Shown: positions 36,379 through 44,349 of the stretch, piece after piece
Position numbering within the stretch: position 1 is the first letter of the stretch
Layout: the number at the start of each line of letters is the position of its first letter
Assembly: GCF_003332885.2 (NCBI RefSeq)
Contig: NZ_QOWJ01000016.1
Span: 1-64,000 of the forward strand
Length of the DNA stretch: 64,000 nt
Origin: Paracnuella aquatica
GTDB lineage: Bacteria > Bacteroidota > Bacteroidia > Chitinophagales > Chitinophagaceae
Reading direction: 5' to 3'
The notes under the pieces: generated by a model
Databases searched by the model: none
What the model saw: the letters and a program-made list of their open reading frames with translations, nothing else
What the model was told of the DNA's origin: nothing
Translations under genes and position numbers: made by a program

Positions 36379-36899
36379 GCTGTATGGATTGAGTGCTGCG
36401 GGTGTCGTGGTACAACCGATTGTTCTTTATGTTGCATCGACTTTTAATGTAACCACAACTACCGGAAAGTAATGTAAAACTTTCCCTTCGTTTACCCACA
36501 CAAAAATGAATGAACGCCAGTCTGGGACATGCAAAGTTGCCGGACAGAACGCAGCAATTAAAGCTTTAGCATGCACAGCGAATACATGAAGGCAAACGCA
36601 TTTTTTTATTGAACACAATGTCATTGCACTGCATATAGTCGGCAACTATTTGTATCAACAAATCTTGCTGCAGCCAATAAATACTTCAATAAAAACTTGA
36701 TAAATGTCAATGCTATTTCTTGCGCCTAAGCAATGAGGCAAGGCATCATGTGTTGGTAGCTTTGTAATACTGTTTTACAAAAACAATGAGTAAATCTGAA
36801 CGAGTGTAGCAGTTTAAAAAAACTGATTGGCAAAAGCAACAAAAGATCAATAACAAATGAAGTGCATTTCCAATGCAGCGATCATTTAAAAAATAAAAG
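36379..36899. other. Divergent intergenic region before the DsbA-like gene
   Basis: This 521-bp gap holds the operator and promoter at 36697-36764 for the rightward operon. On the left side ACAACCGATTGT (36412-36423) is a weak LacI-like palindrome 34 bp before the GH43 start. No gene is visible. Confidence 0.45.
36697..36764 (+). promoter_or_regulatory. Two-palindrome operator and -7 box before the DsbA/DODA operon
   Basis: TTGA-N6-TCAA (36697-36710) is followed by TTGC-N6-GCAA (36720-36733), 23 bases and the -7 box TAGCTTTG (36757-36764). Order, palindrome spacing (23 bp centre to centre) and distance to the -7 box equal those at 7585-7652. From TCAATGC to GCAA the two copies agree at 21 of 27 positions. 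Counting from the -7 box, the palindromes would sit near -42 and -65, classic activator positions. Confidence 0.6.
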
Positions 36900-37820
36900 A
36901 TGGAACAAAAGATAGTGGACACCCTGCTGTGCGATATGGAAACAGGCATTTGCGAAGTGCCGCAGGCAACAAAGAAAGAAGCGGCGGCAATAGGAGCCAA
37001 ACCGGTGAAGTTGCTGTATTTCACCGATCCCATTTGCTCGTCGTGCTGGGGCATTGAGCCGCAGCTGCGCAAACTGAAGCAGGAGTATGGCAATTATTTC
37101 AACATTGAATACCGGATGGGCGGCTTGCTGAAAAGCTGGAGCGAATATGGCGGTAGGGATGTAACCGGACCACAAAGCGTGGCACCCCATTGGAAAGAAG
37201 CCGCTGCATTTTACGAAATGCCCATTGATGGCGATGTGTGGCTGGAAGATCCGTTGCATTCATCTTACCCGCCATCGGTTGCATTTAAAGCCGCACAGTT
37301 GCAGGGCAACGAAGGTGCAAACCGCTTTCTCAGGCGCATCAAAGAAATGGTGTTTTTGGGAAACAAGAACATCACCAAAACAGAGCACCTGGTGCAGGCG
37401 GCAACAGATGCAGGTTTGGATGCTGCGCAATTTGAAAAAGATTACGAGCAAAAGGCAAAGGAGTTGTTTGAAGATGATTTATCAATGGCAGGGGCATGGG
37501 GCGTTCGTGGTTTTCCAACCATCTATTTTATAGATGAAGAAGACAATCGCTTTAAAGTATATGGCAGCAAACCTTATGGCGTGTACGAGCAGGCTTTGCT
37601 AAAGCTGGTGCCCGGCGAACCAACAAAAAGCAAACCCGCCTCTTTTGAAACCATTTTTGACGTGTATGAAACTGCTACGCTTAAAGAATTTGCCGTGTTT
37701 TACGATATTACTTCAGCAGCAGCGGAAAGTACGTTGAACAGCCTGGTGGAAGCGGGAAAAATAATCCGGTTGGATTTCAATGCCGGCCCGTTGTGGAAAC
37801 GATCAAACAGCCAGCAGTGA
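36900..37820 (+). CDS. DsbA-family (FrnE/SpxH-like) thioredoxin-fold protein
   Basis: A 306-residue cytoplasmic protein without signal peptide. The redox motif is C46-S-S-C49 in DPICSSCWGIEPQ; the cis-Pro strand is GVRGFPTIYFID. The helical insert and size fit the FrnE/SpxH branch of DsbA-like proteins, which act in oxidative-stress responses rather than periplasmic folding. The last 70 residues look like a small winged-helix domain (TLKEFAVFYDITSAAAESTLNSLVEAGKI). The next gene overlaps its stop codon in a GTGA arrangement. Confidence 0.9.
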   Translation: MEQKIVDTLLCDMETGICEVPQATKKEAAAIGAKPVKLLYFTDPICSSCWGIEPQLRKLKQEYGNYFNIEYRMGGLLKSWSEYGGRDVTGPQSVAPHWKEAAAFYEMPIDGDVWLEDPLHSSYPPSVAFKAAQLQGNEGANRFLRRIKEMVFLGNKNITKTEHLVQAATDAGLDAAQFEKDYEQKAKELFEDDLSMAGAWGVRGFPTIYFIDEEDNRFKVYGSKPYGVYEQALLKLVPGEPTKSKPASFETIFDVYETATLKEFAVFYDITSAAAESTLNSLVEAGKIIRLDFNAGPLWKRSNSQQ

Positions 37821-38698
37821 AACGAAAACAATTTATTACAACAATAGCAACAGGAGCAATAGGCATGACAACATTATCAGCATTTAGAAATTTTACCAGC
37901 GGCCTGTCAACGCAGGAGCAGGTAATGCCTGTGCTGTTTGTGGGCCATGGCTCGCCCATGAACGGCATTGAAGACACAGCGTTTAGCCGCAGGTGGACAC
38001 AGATGGCTAAAGAACTGCCCACGCCTAAAGCGGTGCTGGTGGTTTCAGCGCATTGGTTTACAAAAGGCACCAAAATCACAGCAATGGATTTTCCAAAAAC
38101 CATACATGATTTTGGCGGCTTTCCGCAGGCCCTTTTTGATGTGCAATACCCTGCACCGGGCAACCCTGCCCTGGCAAAAGAAACAGCAGATTTGCTGCAT
38201 TCGGCCCATGTGGAACTCGACCACGACTGGGGGCTTGATCATGGTGCGTGGACGATTATCCGGCACATGTACCCCGATGCCAACATCCCGGTGTTGCAAT
38301 TGAGTATCGACTACACTAAAGGGCCGCAATATCATTACGACCTTGCCAAAGAACTATATGCCTTGCGCAAAAAAGGCGTGCTGATCATTGGGAGCGGCAA
38401 TATGGTGCACAACCTGCGCCTGGTGGCCTGGGACCGGCTGAACGACGATGCATACGGCTTTGACTGGGCAAAAGCCATCAATGAAAAATTCAAGTCGCTC
38501 ATCCTAGACGGCGACCATAAGCCGCTGATCAATTATACTACTTTGGGTAAAGATGCGATGCTGGCCATACCCACCCCGGAGCATTACCTGCCGCTGATGT
38601 ATACATTGGGTGTACAAGGTGCAGGCGATGGTGTTTCGTTTTTTAATGATAAAGCGGTGGGTGGCTCGCTGACGATGACATCGGTGAAGATTGGGTAG
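37817..38698 (+). CDS. DODA-type extradiol dioxygenase (YgiD-like)
   Basis: A 293-residue member of the LigB/DODA family, which opens catechol-type rings with Fe or Zn. Metal ligands are in VGHGSPMN, SAHWF and the conserved DHDWGLDHGAWTIIRHMYP. I start at GTG 37817, which gives MKRKQFITTIATGAIGM, a Tat-like N-terminus common for this family in Bacteroidota, and a four-base GTGA overlap with the previous stop. The frame can also start at GTG 37793 or ATG 37865. Coupling to a DsbA-like protein suggests quinone or catechol detoxification. Confidence 0.88.
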   Translation: MKRKQFITTIATGAIGMTTLSAFRNFTSGLSTQEQVMPVLFVGHGSPMNGIEDTAFSRRWTQMAKELPTPKAVLVVSAHWFTKGTKITAMDFPKTIHDFGGFPQALFDVQYPAPGNPALAKETADLLHSAHVELDHDWGLDHGAWTIIRHMYPDANIPVLQLSIDYTKGPQYHYDLAKELYALRKKGVLIIGSGNMVHNLRLVAWDRLNDDAYGFDWAKAINEKFKSLILDGDHKPLINYTTLGKDAMLAIPTPEHYLPLMYTLGVQGAGDGVSFFNDKAVGGSLTMTSVKIG

Positions 38699-38715
38699 GG
38701 GGATGGATGGAATGA

Positions 38716-38743
38716 AACAGCCGGAACAGAAGCTCCGGCTGTT
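38716..38743 (+). terminator. Terminator after the DODA gene
   Basis: A 10-bp perfect stem (38716-38725 with 38734-38743), an eight-base loop and a T-rich tail (GTTATTT), 17 bases behind the stop. Confidence 0.7.
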
Positions 38744-38856
38744 GTTATTTAGAAAATATGTACTTGTTAGCAATGTGCTTTTAACCTTAGAAATCAGATT
38801 AAAGCGCATTCAGATCGATGGAACATTCTTTTGGGCAGAAAAGTGCACTTCCTATT

Positions 38857-40341
38857 TTACTGCTTTATAAACTTTGCAGTGTATGTCCTGAATTCATTGA
38901 TCAATTGAATCAAATACAATCCTGCCGGCAGGTTGGCAATATCAAGCCTTATGCTTGTTGTTGAAGGGTTAGGCCTCACTGTTTTAACCAGAATTCCATC
39001 AGTAGTAGTTACCCGCACCAAAGCATCATTTGAAACCTGTTCGTGCCTGATGATGATATAGGTTTGTGCGGGTGATGGAAAAATGTTGACTGCGCTGTTT
39101 TGTTCCGGCAAAGGGGCTCTTACCACCTGACTGTATTTTGCAGTACCATCAATGTCGATGCTTTTGATTCGGTAATACGTACTTGGTGTGGAGTTGCTCT
39201 CTTGGTAATCGTATCGATGCAGACCTTTTGCCTGTACTGAGCCCACCGAATAGAACATTGTTCCATTGGAACTCGCTTCCACAATATATTCTTTCACTCC
39301 AACTTCGCCTGCTACTTCCCAACTAAGCTTTATTCCACCTACATGTCTTTTCACAGTTAAACCGATAAAAGTTACCGGTGTTACAGAAAATTTTTGCAGC
39401 ACAATCGCATCTTTTCGATATACCAATTTATACCCACGTGGAATGTCAACACTTGAAAATACACCATTGATGGCTCCGGTAATTATCGGTATCTCATGAT
39501 CATCATTGATCACAAAGCCATCAATCAGGCTTACTCTTAAAGTACCTGCGATATTTGCATTTTCGGTAACATCCAATACGTCGTATAAATCTTTACTGGT
39601 GCCGCCCACTTCAAATTCATGTACTGCAGTACTGGCTGCCATGTAATCACCTCTAACTGAATATCTACCAGGAGAGTTGCCAGGAGCAAGCACACCGCTG
39701 TTGTCCAGGTTACCGGGAATTTCCACATTACCAGTAAGTGTGGCTTGGTTAATGAAATTGGCTCCTAATTGCATATTCTCGGACTTTCCAAAAACAATCG
39801 AACCTCCCTTTTTTAATATTAATGTCCCAAGCATGTCTAACTCACCAAATCCGGCCGGAGCACTGGATTCATTCTCTACCCTTCCGCCGTCTTCTATCGT
39901 AAAGTTTCCCTGATTGCTGATAAAATTTCGGTTGATAAACGTTCCCCATATGGTTACATTTCCGCTTTCAAAAATCGCGATGTGGGTGGTGTTGATCAAT
40001 GTTCCCTCTACGACTATGTTTCCTCCATTATCAAACTGGGTACAGTTTCTAAGATCAAGTATTGCCTCGGGCTCAATGATGATCATGCCCATATTAGACC
40101 AAAGGTCTTCTTCAAAATCGCCTGATTGCTGGCGGATGTCGCAATCATCACTCGCTATTGCGTGCCCCTTTATTCGAATGATGTCGTCGGCTGAAGTAAA
40201 ACCTGGCGGAACAACGCCATCTTTCCAGTTGGCAGGGTTGGCATAAGAGCCGCTTCCGATAAAAACAAATTCGGTTGCATACAATGCGAAGCAAAGGAGT
40301 GTAGATAACAAGCAAAAAAGCAGGCGCAAGCCTATTCTCAT
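38857..40341 (-). CDS. Secreted protein with type IX secretion C-terminal sorting domain
   Basis: A 494-residue secreted protein. The signal peptide ends near residue 23 (LYATEF). Residues about 24-320 are beta-rich with repeating short strands (GNIVVEGTLINTTHIAIFESGNVTIWGTFINRNFISNQGNFTIEDGG), as in beta-helix or G8-like surface proteins. A fibronectin-type region (about 325-410) is followed by a T9SS type A sorting domain (about 420-494: NIFPSPAQTYIIIRHE, LPAGLYLIQLINEFRTYTAKFIKQ), which directs export and surface anchoring. No enzyme motif is seen. It is a single gene. Confidence 0.85.
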   Translation of the reverse strand: MRIGLRLLFCLLSTLLCFALYATEFVFIGSGSYANPANWKDGVVPPGFTSADDIIRIKGHAIASDDCDIRQQSGDFEEDLWSNMGMIIIEPEAILDLRNCTQFDNGGNIVVEGTLINTTHIAIFESGNVTIWGTFINRNFISNQGNFTIEDGGRVENESSAPAGFGELDMLGTLILKKGGSIVFGKSENMQLGANFINQATLTGNVEIPGNLDNSGVLAPGNSPGRYSVRGDYMAASTAVHEFEVGGTSKDLYDVLDVTENANIAGTLRVSLIDGFVINDDHEIPIITGAINGVFSSVDIPRGYKLVYRKDAIVLQKFSVTPVTFIGLTVKRHVGGIKLSWEVAGEVGVKEYIVEASSNGTMFYSVGSVQAKGLHRYDYQESNSTPSTYYRIKSIDIDGTAKYSQVVRAPLPEQNSAVNIFPSPAQTYIIIRHEQVSNDALVRVTTTDGILVKTVRPNPSTTSIRLDIANLPAGLYLIQLINEFRTYTAKFIKQ

Positions 40342-40525
40342 AAATCTTGGTTTAATGGTATCGAAGTTTTATCTGGAGTTAAGAATGGGAGGAGTTCAAA
40401 CAGGGAATGGATGAGCTAAGTAAGTGAATAACGGATACTAAACAAAATATATAATTGGTGCCTTGCGTCCCCTGCTTTCGCAAGAAAATATTTGATACGA
40501 TGTAAAAAGTATGAATTGAAAATGC

Positions 40526-40556
40526 AAAAAGTCGAACATTCATTGTTCGACTTTTT
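40526..40556 (-). terminator. Terminator of the tRNA-Arg gene
   Basis: A perfect 13-bp stem (40526-40538 with 40544-40556) has a five-base loop and ends in five T residues on the minus strand, 12 bases behind the tRNA 3' end. Confidence 0.8.
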
Positions 40557-40568
40557 ATTGAATTTTAG

Positions 40569-40640
40569 TAGCCCCGCCAAGAATCGAACTTGGATCTAGA
40601 GTTTAGGAAACTCCTATTCTATCCGTTGAACTACAGGGCC
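40569..40640 (-). tRNA. tRNA-Arg (anticodon CCT)
   Basis: On the minus strand a complete cloverleaf of 72 bases: acceptor GGCCCTG paired with CGGGGCT (one G-U), D-arm around GTTCAACGGATAGAAT, anticodon stem GGAGT/ACTCT with loop TTCCTAA (anticodon CCT), and T-arm CCAAG-TTCGATT-CTTGG. The discriminator base is A; CCA is not encoded. It reads AGG codons. Confidence 0.95.
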
Positions 40641-40784
40641 AAAAGCACTCCGTAACCGGCAATTTACAGTTGGGGAAACACACCCCAACAACCACCAAAC
40701 TCCCGGCTACTTTACGGTAGGGTGGCAAAATAACGAACATTTGTTCATACCGCAGCTTATCTTTGCCCACCTTTATTTTTGACT

Positions 40785-41447
40785 ATGAAATTTTATAACT
40801 GGCTGATCAAATACCGCTTGTACATCGGCATCCTCCTCATTGTGCTCGGTATTGTTCTGAATGTTACCGTAAGCGGCTTTTGGCCGGTGTTCCCCCTGTA
40901 CCTGGTTGGCGCCATCCTTATTTTCGGCCATTTTTTCTTTGGCCCCCTGCGCCTCATCCAGGAGCATATGGAAAGCGGCAATATGGAAGAAGCCCAGCGC
41001 ATCGTTAATTCCATTAAATACCCCAACCTGCTTTATAAGCCCATCCGCTCGGTGTATTACACCCTCAAGGGCAATATGGCCATGATGAACCAGGACTACG
41101 ACGCTGCCGAAGTGGCCATGAAAAAAAGCCTCGACCTGGGCATGCCTATGAAAGAAGCCGAAGGCGCCTCCATGCTGCAAATGGGCATGCTGGCCATGCA
41201 AAAAAACGACCTCCGCACCGCCGAACGCTACATTCGTGAGGCCATCCGCAAGGGCCTGCCCGATAAAGAAAACCAAGCCGCAGCCTACCTGCAGATGTGC
41301 AGCCTGATGATGAACAAAAGGGACATGAACTCGCTGCGGGCCGCCAAGGATTTTTTCCGCAAAGCCAAAGCGCTGAAACCCACCACGCCGCAGATCATCG
41401 ACCAGATCAAACAAATCGAAAAATATATTGCCCGCATCCCGGGTTAA
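40785..41447 (+). CDS. Membrane-anchored TPR-like protein
   Basis: A 220-residue protein with two N-terminal membrane segments (about 13-30 and 35-51: YIGILLIVLGIVLNV, FPLYLVGAILIFGHFFF). The rest is helical with tetratricopeptide-like pairs (ESGNMEEAQRIVNSI, NQDYDAAEVAMKKSL, KNDLRTAERYIREAI, AAKDFFRKAKALKP). It is probably a protein-interaction platform at the inner membrane; function unknown. I start at ATG 40785, two codons behind a TTG in the same frame. A terminator follows. Confidence 0.85.
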   Translation: MKFYNWLIKYRLYIGILLIVLGIVLNVTVSGFWPVFPLYLVGAILIFGHFFFGPLRLIQEHMESGNMEEAQRIVNSIKYPNLLYKPIRSVYYTLKGNMAMMNQDYDAAEVAMKKSLDLGMPMKEAEGASMLQMGMLAMQKNDLRTAERYIREAIRKGLPDKENQAAAYLQMCSLMMNKRDMNSLRAAKDFFRKAKALKPTTPQIIDQIKQIEKYIARIPG

Positions 41448-41470
41448 GCATGTTGAACACCAACAGGCAT

Positions 41471-41505
41471 AAAAAAATCCATCTCACCTCGAGATGGATT
41501 TTTTT
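41471..41505 (+). terminator. Terminator after the TPR membrane protein
   Basis: A perfect 15-bp stem (41471-41485 with 41491-41505) with a five-base loop and T-run; it is 23 bases behind the stop and may work in both directions. Confidence 0.8.
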
Positions 41506-41510
41506 ATGTT

Positions 41511-41560
41511 ACCGGCTGTAGTAATACTATTGGGCTGCCGTTGCGTCGCACACTTGTACG
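41511..41560 (+). repeat. Dispersed repeat A, copy 1
   Basis: A 50-bp stretch matched by 59957-60007, with a shared core at 41533-41550 and 59980-59997 (GCTGCCGTTGCGTCGCAC). Both copies begin directly behind a similar hairpin terminator. No coding sense is visible. Confidence 0.7.
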
Positions 41561-41603
41561 GCTGTAATGCTATTGACCTTTTCGTTAAACCAACCATTTG
41601 CTC

Positions 41604-42083
41604 TTATCCTCTTTGCAAAGCCGGCCGTTTAAAATAGGCTTCAATCTTTTGATATCGGAAATCGAAAATCTCCTGCAGCTTTTTTTTCACCAGCGGCAAG
41701 GCCAGGTTGCCAAAGGGGTAAAACGGAAGCTGGTAGTGCACGATATCTGTCATTTCCACGCCATCCACCACTTCCCTGAAATGGTGCTGGTGGTGCCACA
41801 AGGCATAAGGCCCGCGTCGCTGCTCGTCCACAAAATATTGCAGCGGCACCATATGGGTTATCTCCGTCATCCAAAAAAACGGAATGCCCAGCAGCGGCTT
41901 TACCGTGTACGTAATCACCTGCCCTGCATAGGCTTCCTCGCCAAAAAGCTGGTTGGTAAATTTCAGGTTCAGCGCATCGGGGGTAATCACCGCCAGGTTC
42001 TTGGGGTGCGAAAAAAAATGCCACGCCTCTTCCAGCGACACCGGCAATATCTGTACGGTTTGCAGTGTATGTACCTTGCTCAT
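41604..42083 (-). CDS. SRPBCC-fold ligand-binding protein
   Basis: A 159-residue cytoplasmic protein of the START/Bet v 1-like superfamily: VQILPVSLEEAWHFFSHPKNLAVITP at the N-terminus, a central TEITHMVPLQYFVDEQRRGPY, and the C-terminal helix LVKKKLQEIFDFRYQKIEAYF. Such proteins bind hydrophobic ligands; some relatives are annotated as cell-division inhibitors, without proof here. I start at ATG 42083 (MSKVHTLQTVQ); the frame opens 21 codons further up without protein character. Confidence 0.85.
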   Translation of the reverse strand: MSKVHTLQTVQILPVSLEEAWHFFSHPKNLAVITPDALNLKFTNQLFGEEAYAGQVITYTVKPLLGIPFFWMTEITHMVPLQYFVDEQRRGPYALWHHQHHFREVVDGVEMTDIVHYQLPFYPFGNLALPLVKKKLQEIFDFRYQKIEAYFKRPALQRG

Positions 42084-42144
42084 GTTACTCTTAACAACAA
42101 TAAAGGTTCCGAATAGTTTTATAGGAGCCGTAAAGTTGACGCAC

Positions 42145-42174
42145 AAAAAAAGCGGAACCGAAGTCCCGCTTTTT
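42145..42174 (-). terminator. Terminator of the glycine-zipper lipoprotein gene
   Basis: An 8 to 9-bp stem (42148-42155 with 42166-42173) and an A-run that becomes a T-run on the minus strand, 29 bases behind the stop at 42203. Confidence 0.55.
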
Positions 42175-42202
42175 GAAAAGCTATTTTGTGTATTGCGTTT
42201 GT

Positions 42203-42715
42203 TTAGTAACGGCCATCGCGTTTGTCCATACCACGGCCCACGCCATAACCTACGGCACCGCCAACTACGCCACCAATAACACCACCCACTACACGGTTCT
42301 TTTTATTGATCACCGCACCCAGTACGGCACCCGAACCGGCACCAATGGCAGTACCTTTAGCAGCCTTGCTCCAGCCTTTGTTGGCCCGGGCAGTGTTACC
42401 CGAAGTAGAGCTCATCGAACCGCTGTTGCCGCTTGAGCTACGCGAGGTAGTGGCACGGCGTGCCGGGGCGGGGCGGGTTGCGGCTACTGCTGCAGGCGCT
42501 GCTACTGCAGCGGCAACGGGGGCAGCTGTTTCAGGCATAAAACCTTCGTTCAGTTGCATCAGTTCCTGCTGGCGCTTCCAGGATTGGAACTGTGCCAAAC
42601 CAGTGGTGTCCACTGCGGGAGCCTGTTGGGGCGCTGCAGTTACCGAGGTATTGGGGTTACTGGTACAAGAGGCCATTACGGCGGCAATTGTTACAACAGA
42701 AAGAATCTTTTTCAT
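42203..42715 (-). CDS. Glycine-zipper lipoprotein
   Basis: A 170-residue lipoprotein (lipobox MASC, Cys 17). The middle (about 65-115) is low-complexity Ala, then Ser/Thr rich. Residues about 118-165 form a glycine-zipper 2TM-like hairpin (GTAIGAGSGAVLGAVINKKNRVVGGVIGGVVGGAVGYGVGRGMDK), which inserts in membranes in related proteins. The role is probably envelope integrity; no enzyme function. It is a single gene with its own terminator. Confidence 0.85.
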   Translation of the reverse strand: MKKILSVVTIAAVMASCTSNPNTSVTAAPQQAPAVDTTGLAQFQSWKRQQELMQLNEGFMPETAAPVAAAVAAPAAVAATRPAPARRATTSRSSSGNSGSMSSTSGNTARANKGWSKAAKGTAIGAGSGAVLGAVINKKNRVVGGVIGGVVGGAVGYGVGRGMDKRDGRY

Positions 42716-42982
42716 AGTAAAGTTTTTAAATAGGCGAATTAATTTGTTTGTTACCCCTCATTGTCCAATCCTGTGCCAAGGAACGTGAATGAATGTTAAT
42801 CGGCGTGCCTTAACAAAACTTTGAAGGTCAGGCACTTAATGTCAATTCAACACTTATAATGGCACAGTATCAATGAGCGGTAGCCCGTTGGTTGATGCAT
42901 AGGAAAAGAACTGCTTGCCGACTATAAAACAGGAATAATGCCAATCAGCTGCACGGCTTGTAGCTATGCCCATTTTTAGCAG

Positions 42983-43660
42983 TTAATTCCAGTTCCTGGA
43001 AAATACTTTTTGCAGTAAAACCGTCGACCGTGCCGATGCCTGGATGCGTACTTCCCGCTCTTTTTCTTCCATTTTCCGGAACATGGTTTCACTCACCATA
43101 CCGGCCATAATGGTGGGCAGGTCCAGGTTCAAACGGTTGCCGGTAAGCGACGAAACCGGCTTGGTAATTTTGTTCCACTCGTCATTCAATTTATACTCGT
43201 CGATGGCGGCCAGCATAATGGGCCGGATGGCGCGGCGCAGGCTGTCGCCGGCAGCAGAGCGGAGGTAGTCGGTGCCCGATGTTCCGCCGGCTTTAATGAG
43301 GCGGATGGCGTCTGTAAATTTCAGGTTGTCGATGGCATTCATAAAAACGGGCATGGAGGCGGTAGCCGTTTTTTCAGCCGCGGTGCCCAGTGTGTTGGTA
43401 AACCGGTCGACCTCGGGAGTAAGGCCCAGTTGCTGCACGGTGTTGAGGGCTTTGCGCACCGGCTCGGGAAACAGGGTGGTCATGATGGCTTCTTTGCTGA
43501 ACGAGCCCGAAACGCTTTGGCGGGCGCCCAGCCCCAGCATTTGCCGGATGGCGGCAGCGGCATCGCCTTCGGTAAGCATATATCCTTTGCCCAGCCCGGC
43601 GCACGACCACACCAGCGGCATCGAAATCAGGATCAGCAGCGGCAGGATGATTTTTTTCAT
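42983..43660 (-). CDS. DUF4197 lipoprotein
   Basis: A 225-residue exported lipoprotein (Cys 20 in LVWSC). The mature part is the all-helical DUF4197 family: LTEGDAAAAIRQMLGLGARQSVSGSFSKEAI, then FTDAIRLIKAGGTSGTDYLRSAAGDSLRRAIRPIM, a widespread domain of unknown function. It is a single-gene unit, divergent from the small protein at 43818. Confidence 0.87.
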   Translation of the reverse strand: MKKIILPLLILISMPLVWSCAGLGKGYMLTEGDAAAAIRQMLGLGARQSVSGSFSKEAIMTTLFPEPVRKALNTVQQLGLTPEVDRFTNTLGTAAEKTATASMPVFMNAIDNLKFTDAIRLIKAGGTSGTDYLRSAAGDSLRRAIRPIMLAAIDEYKLNDEWNKITKPVSSLTGNRLNLDLPTIMAGMVSETMFRKMEEKEREVRIQASARSTVLLQKVFSRNWN

Positions 43661-43765
43661 GGAACAGAAATTTTATAACCACACAGACTAAAAAACGGTG
43701 CCCGGGTTATATGGCCTTTCGTTAAAAGAAATAAAAAGGAAGCGCCACAGGCAATTATGGGCCTG

Positions 43766-43798
43766 TTGGCAAAGCGTAGCGGGAGTTCACTACTTTTG
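43766..43798 (+). promoter_or_regulatory. Candidate promoter of the 70-aa gene
   Basis: TTG at 43766-43768 and TACTTTTG at 43791-43798 are 22 bp apart, near the Bacteroidota -33/-7 pattern, and the start codon follows 20 bp later. Confidence 0.4.
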
Positions 43799-43817
43799 TG
43801 GCACGAAAAACAGGGAT

Positions 43818-44030
43818 ATGGATATCGATCAATTCAAAACATTAACGCTGGACCAGAAACTGGCCGAGCTGCGCCACAACGGAAACCTTTTGGGGCCCTA
43901 CGAACGCAATACCGAACAGGGCACTAAAATGCCGGGCGACATTTACGAGCTGCACGACTTTTGGGTGTACCTGAGCGAAGACGAAAAAACGGTGATCCCT
44001 ACCCGCAGAAATCCGCTGCCGGAAGAATAA
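43818..44030 (+). CDS. Small soluble conserved protein (70 aa)
   Basis: A 70-residue acidic protein, MDIDQFKTLTLDQKLAELRHNG onward, with ELHDFWVYLSEDEKTVIPTRRNPLPEE at the end. No known motif. The open frame extends upstream, but ATG 43818 is backed by a promoter-like element and a purine-rich site. It ends at a strong terminator. Confidence 0.75.
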   Translation: MDIDQFKTLTLDQKLAELRHNGNLLGPYERNTEQGTKMPGDIYELHDFWVYLSEDEKTVIPTRRNPLPEE

Positions 44031-44050
44031 TCAGACAATTGAAATTTGTG

Positions 44051-44095
44051 CGGGTTTGGTAAATGCTGCAAGGCTTTTACCAAACCCGTTTTTAT
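44051..44095 (+). terminator. Terminator after the 70-aa gene
   Basis: A 13-bp perfect stem (44051-44063 with 44076-44088), a 12-base loop and a T-rich tail. The rest of the 319-bp gap up to 44349 has no credible gene. Confidence 0.8.
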
Positions 44096-44287
44096 TTTAT
44101 ACACAATGCGGTAAAACCAAAAGCCGCAATCAGCCAAAACAACAGGTGTTAAGTGACAATCAAAGCCTGCTTTTGGCAACAATGTTTTTACTTCCATTCC
44201 TGCTCCTTCATCGCACCAAGTAAAGCAGCCGCAGCATTTACACCAATAAGGCCTTGCACTGATGTACCCGGATTGGGGCGTAAAATA

Positions 44288-44319
44288 TTTGCGCAAATGG
44301 AATCCGCGTCCTATTTTTC
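44288..44319 (+). promoter_or_regulatory. Candidate promoter of the YjgN-like gene
   Basis: TTTG at 44288-44291 and TATTTTTC at 44312-44319 are 20 bp apart, close to the TTTG / TAnnTTTG pattern, 30 bp before the start at 44350. Confidence 0.4.
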
Positions 44320-44349
44320 GGCTCCACACACATCAAAACTAAACTGTTT

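Larger units (their letters stand above)
40342..40784. other. Intergenic region with tRNA-Arg
   Basis: A 443-bp gap. It holds the tRNA and its terminator. On the right, TATCTTTG at 40758-40765 is a -7-like box 20 bp before the next gene. The stretch 40342-40520 shows nothing clear. Confidence 0.5.

Noticed and set aside
43943-44329. A 128-codon Cys-rich frame on the minus strand
   Set aside because: It runs through a clear terminator and over the 70-aa gene; no start context.
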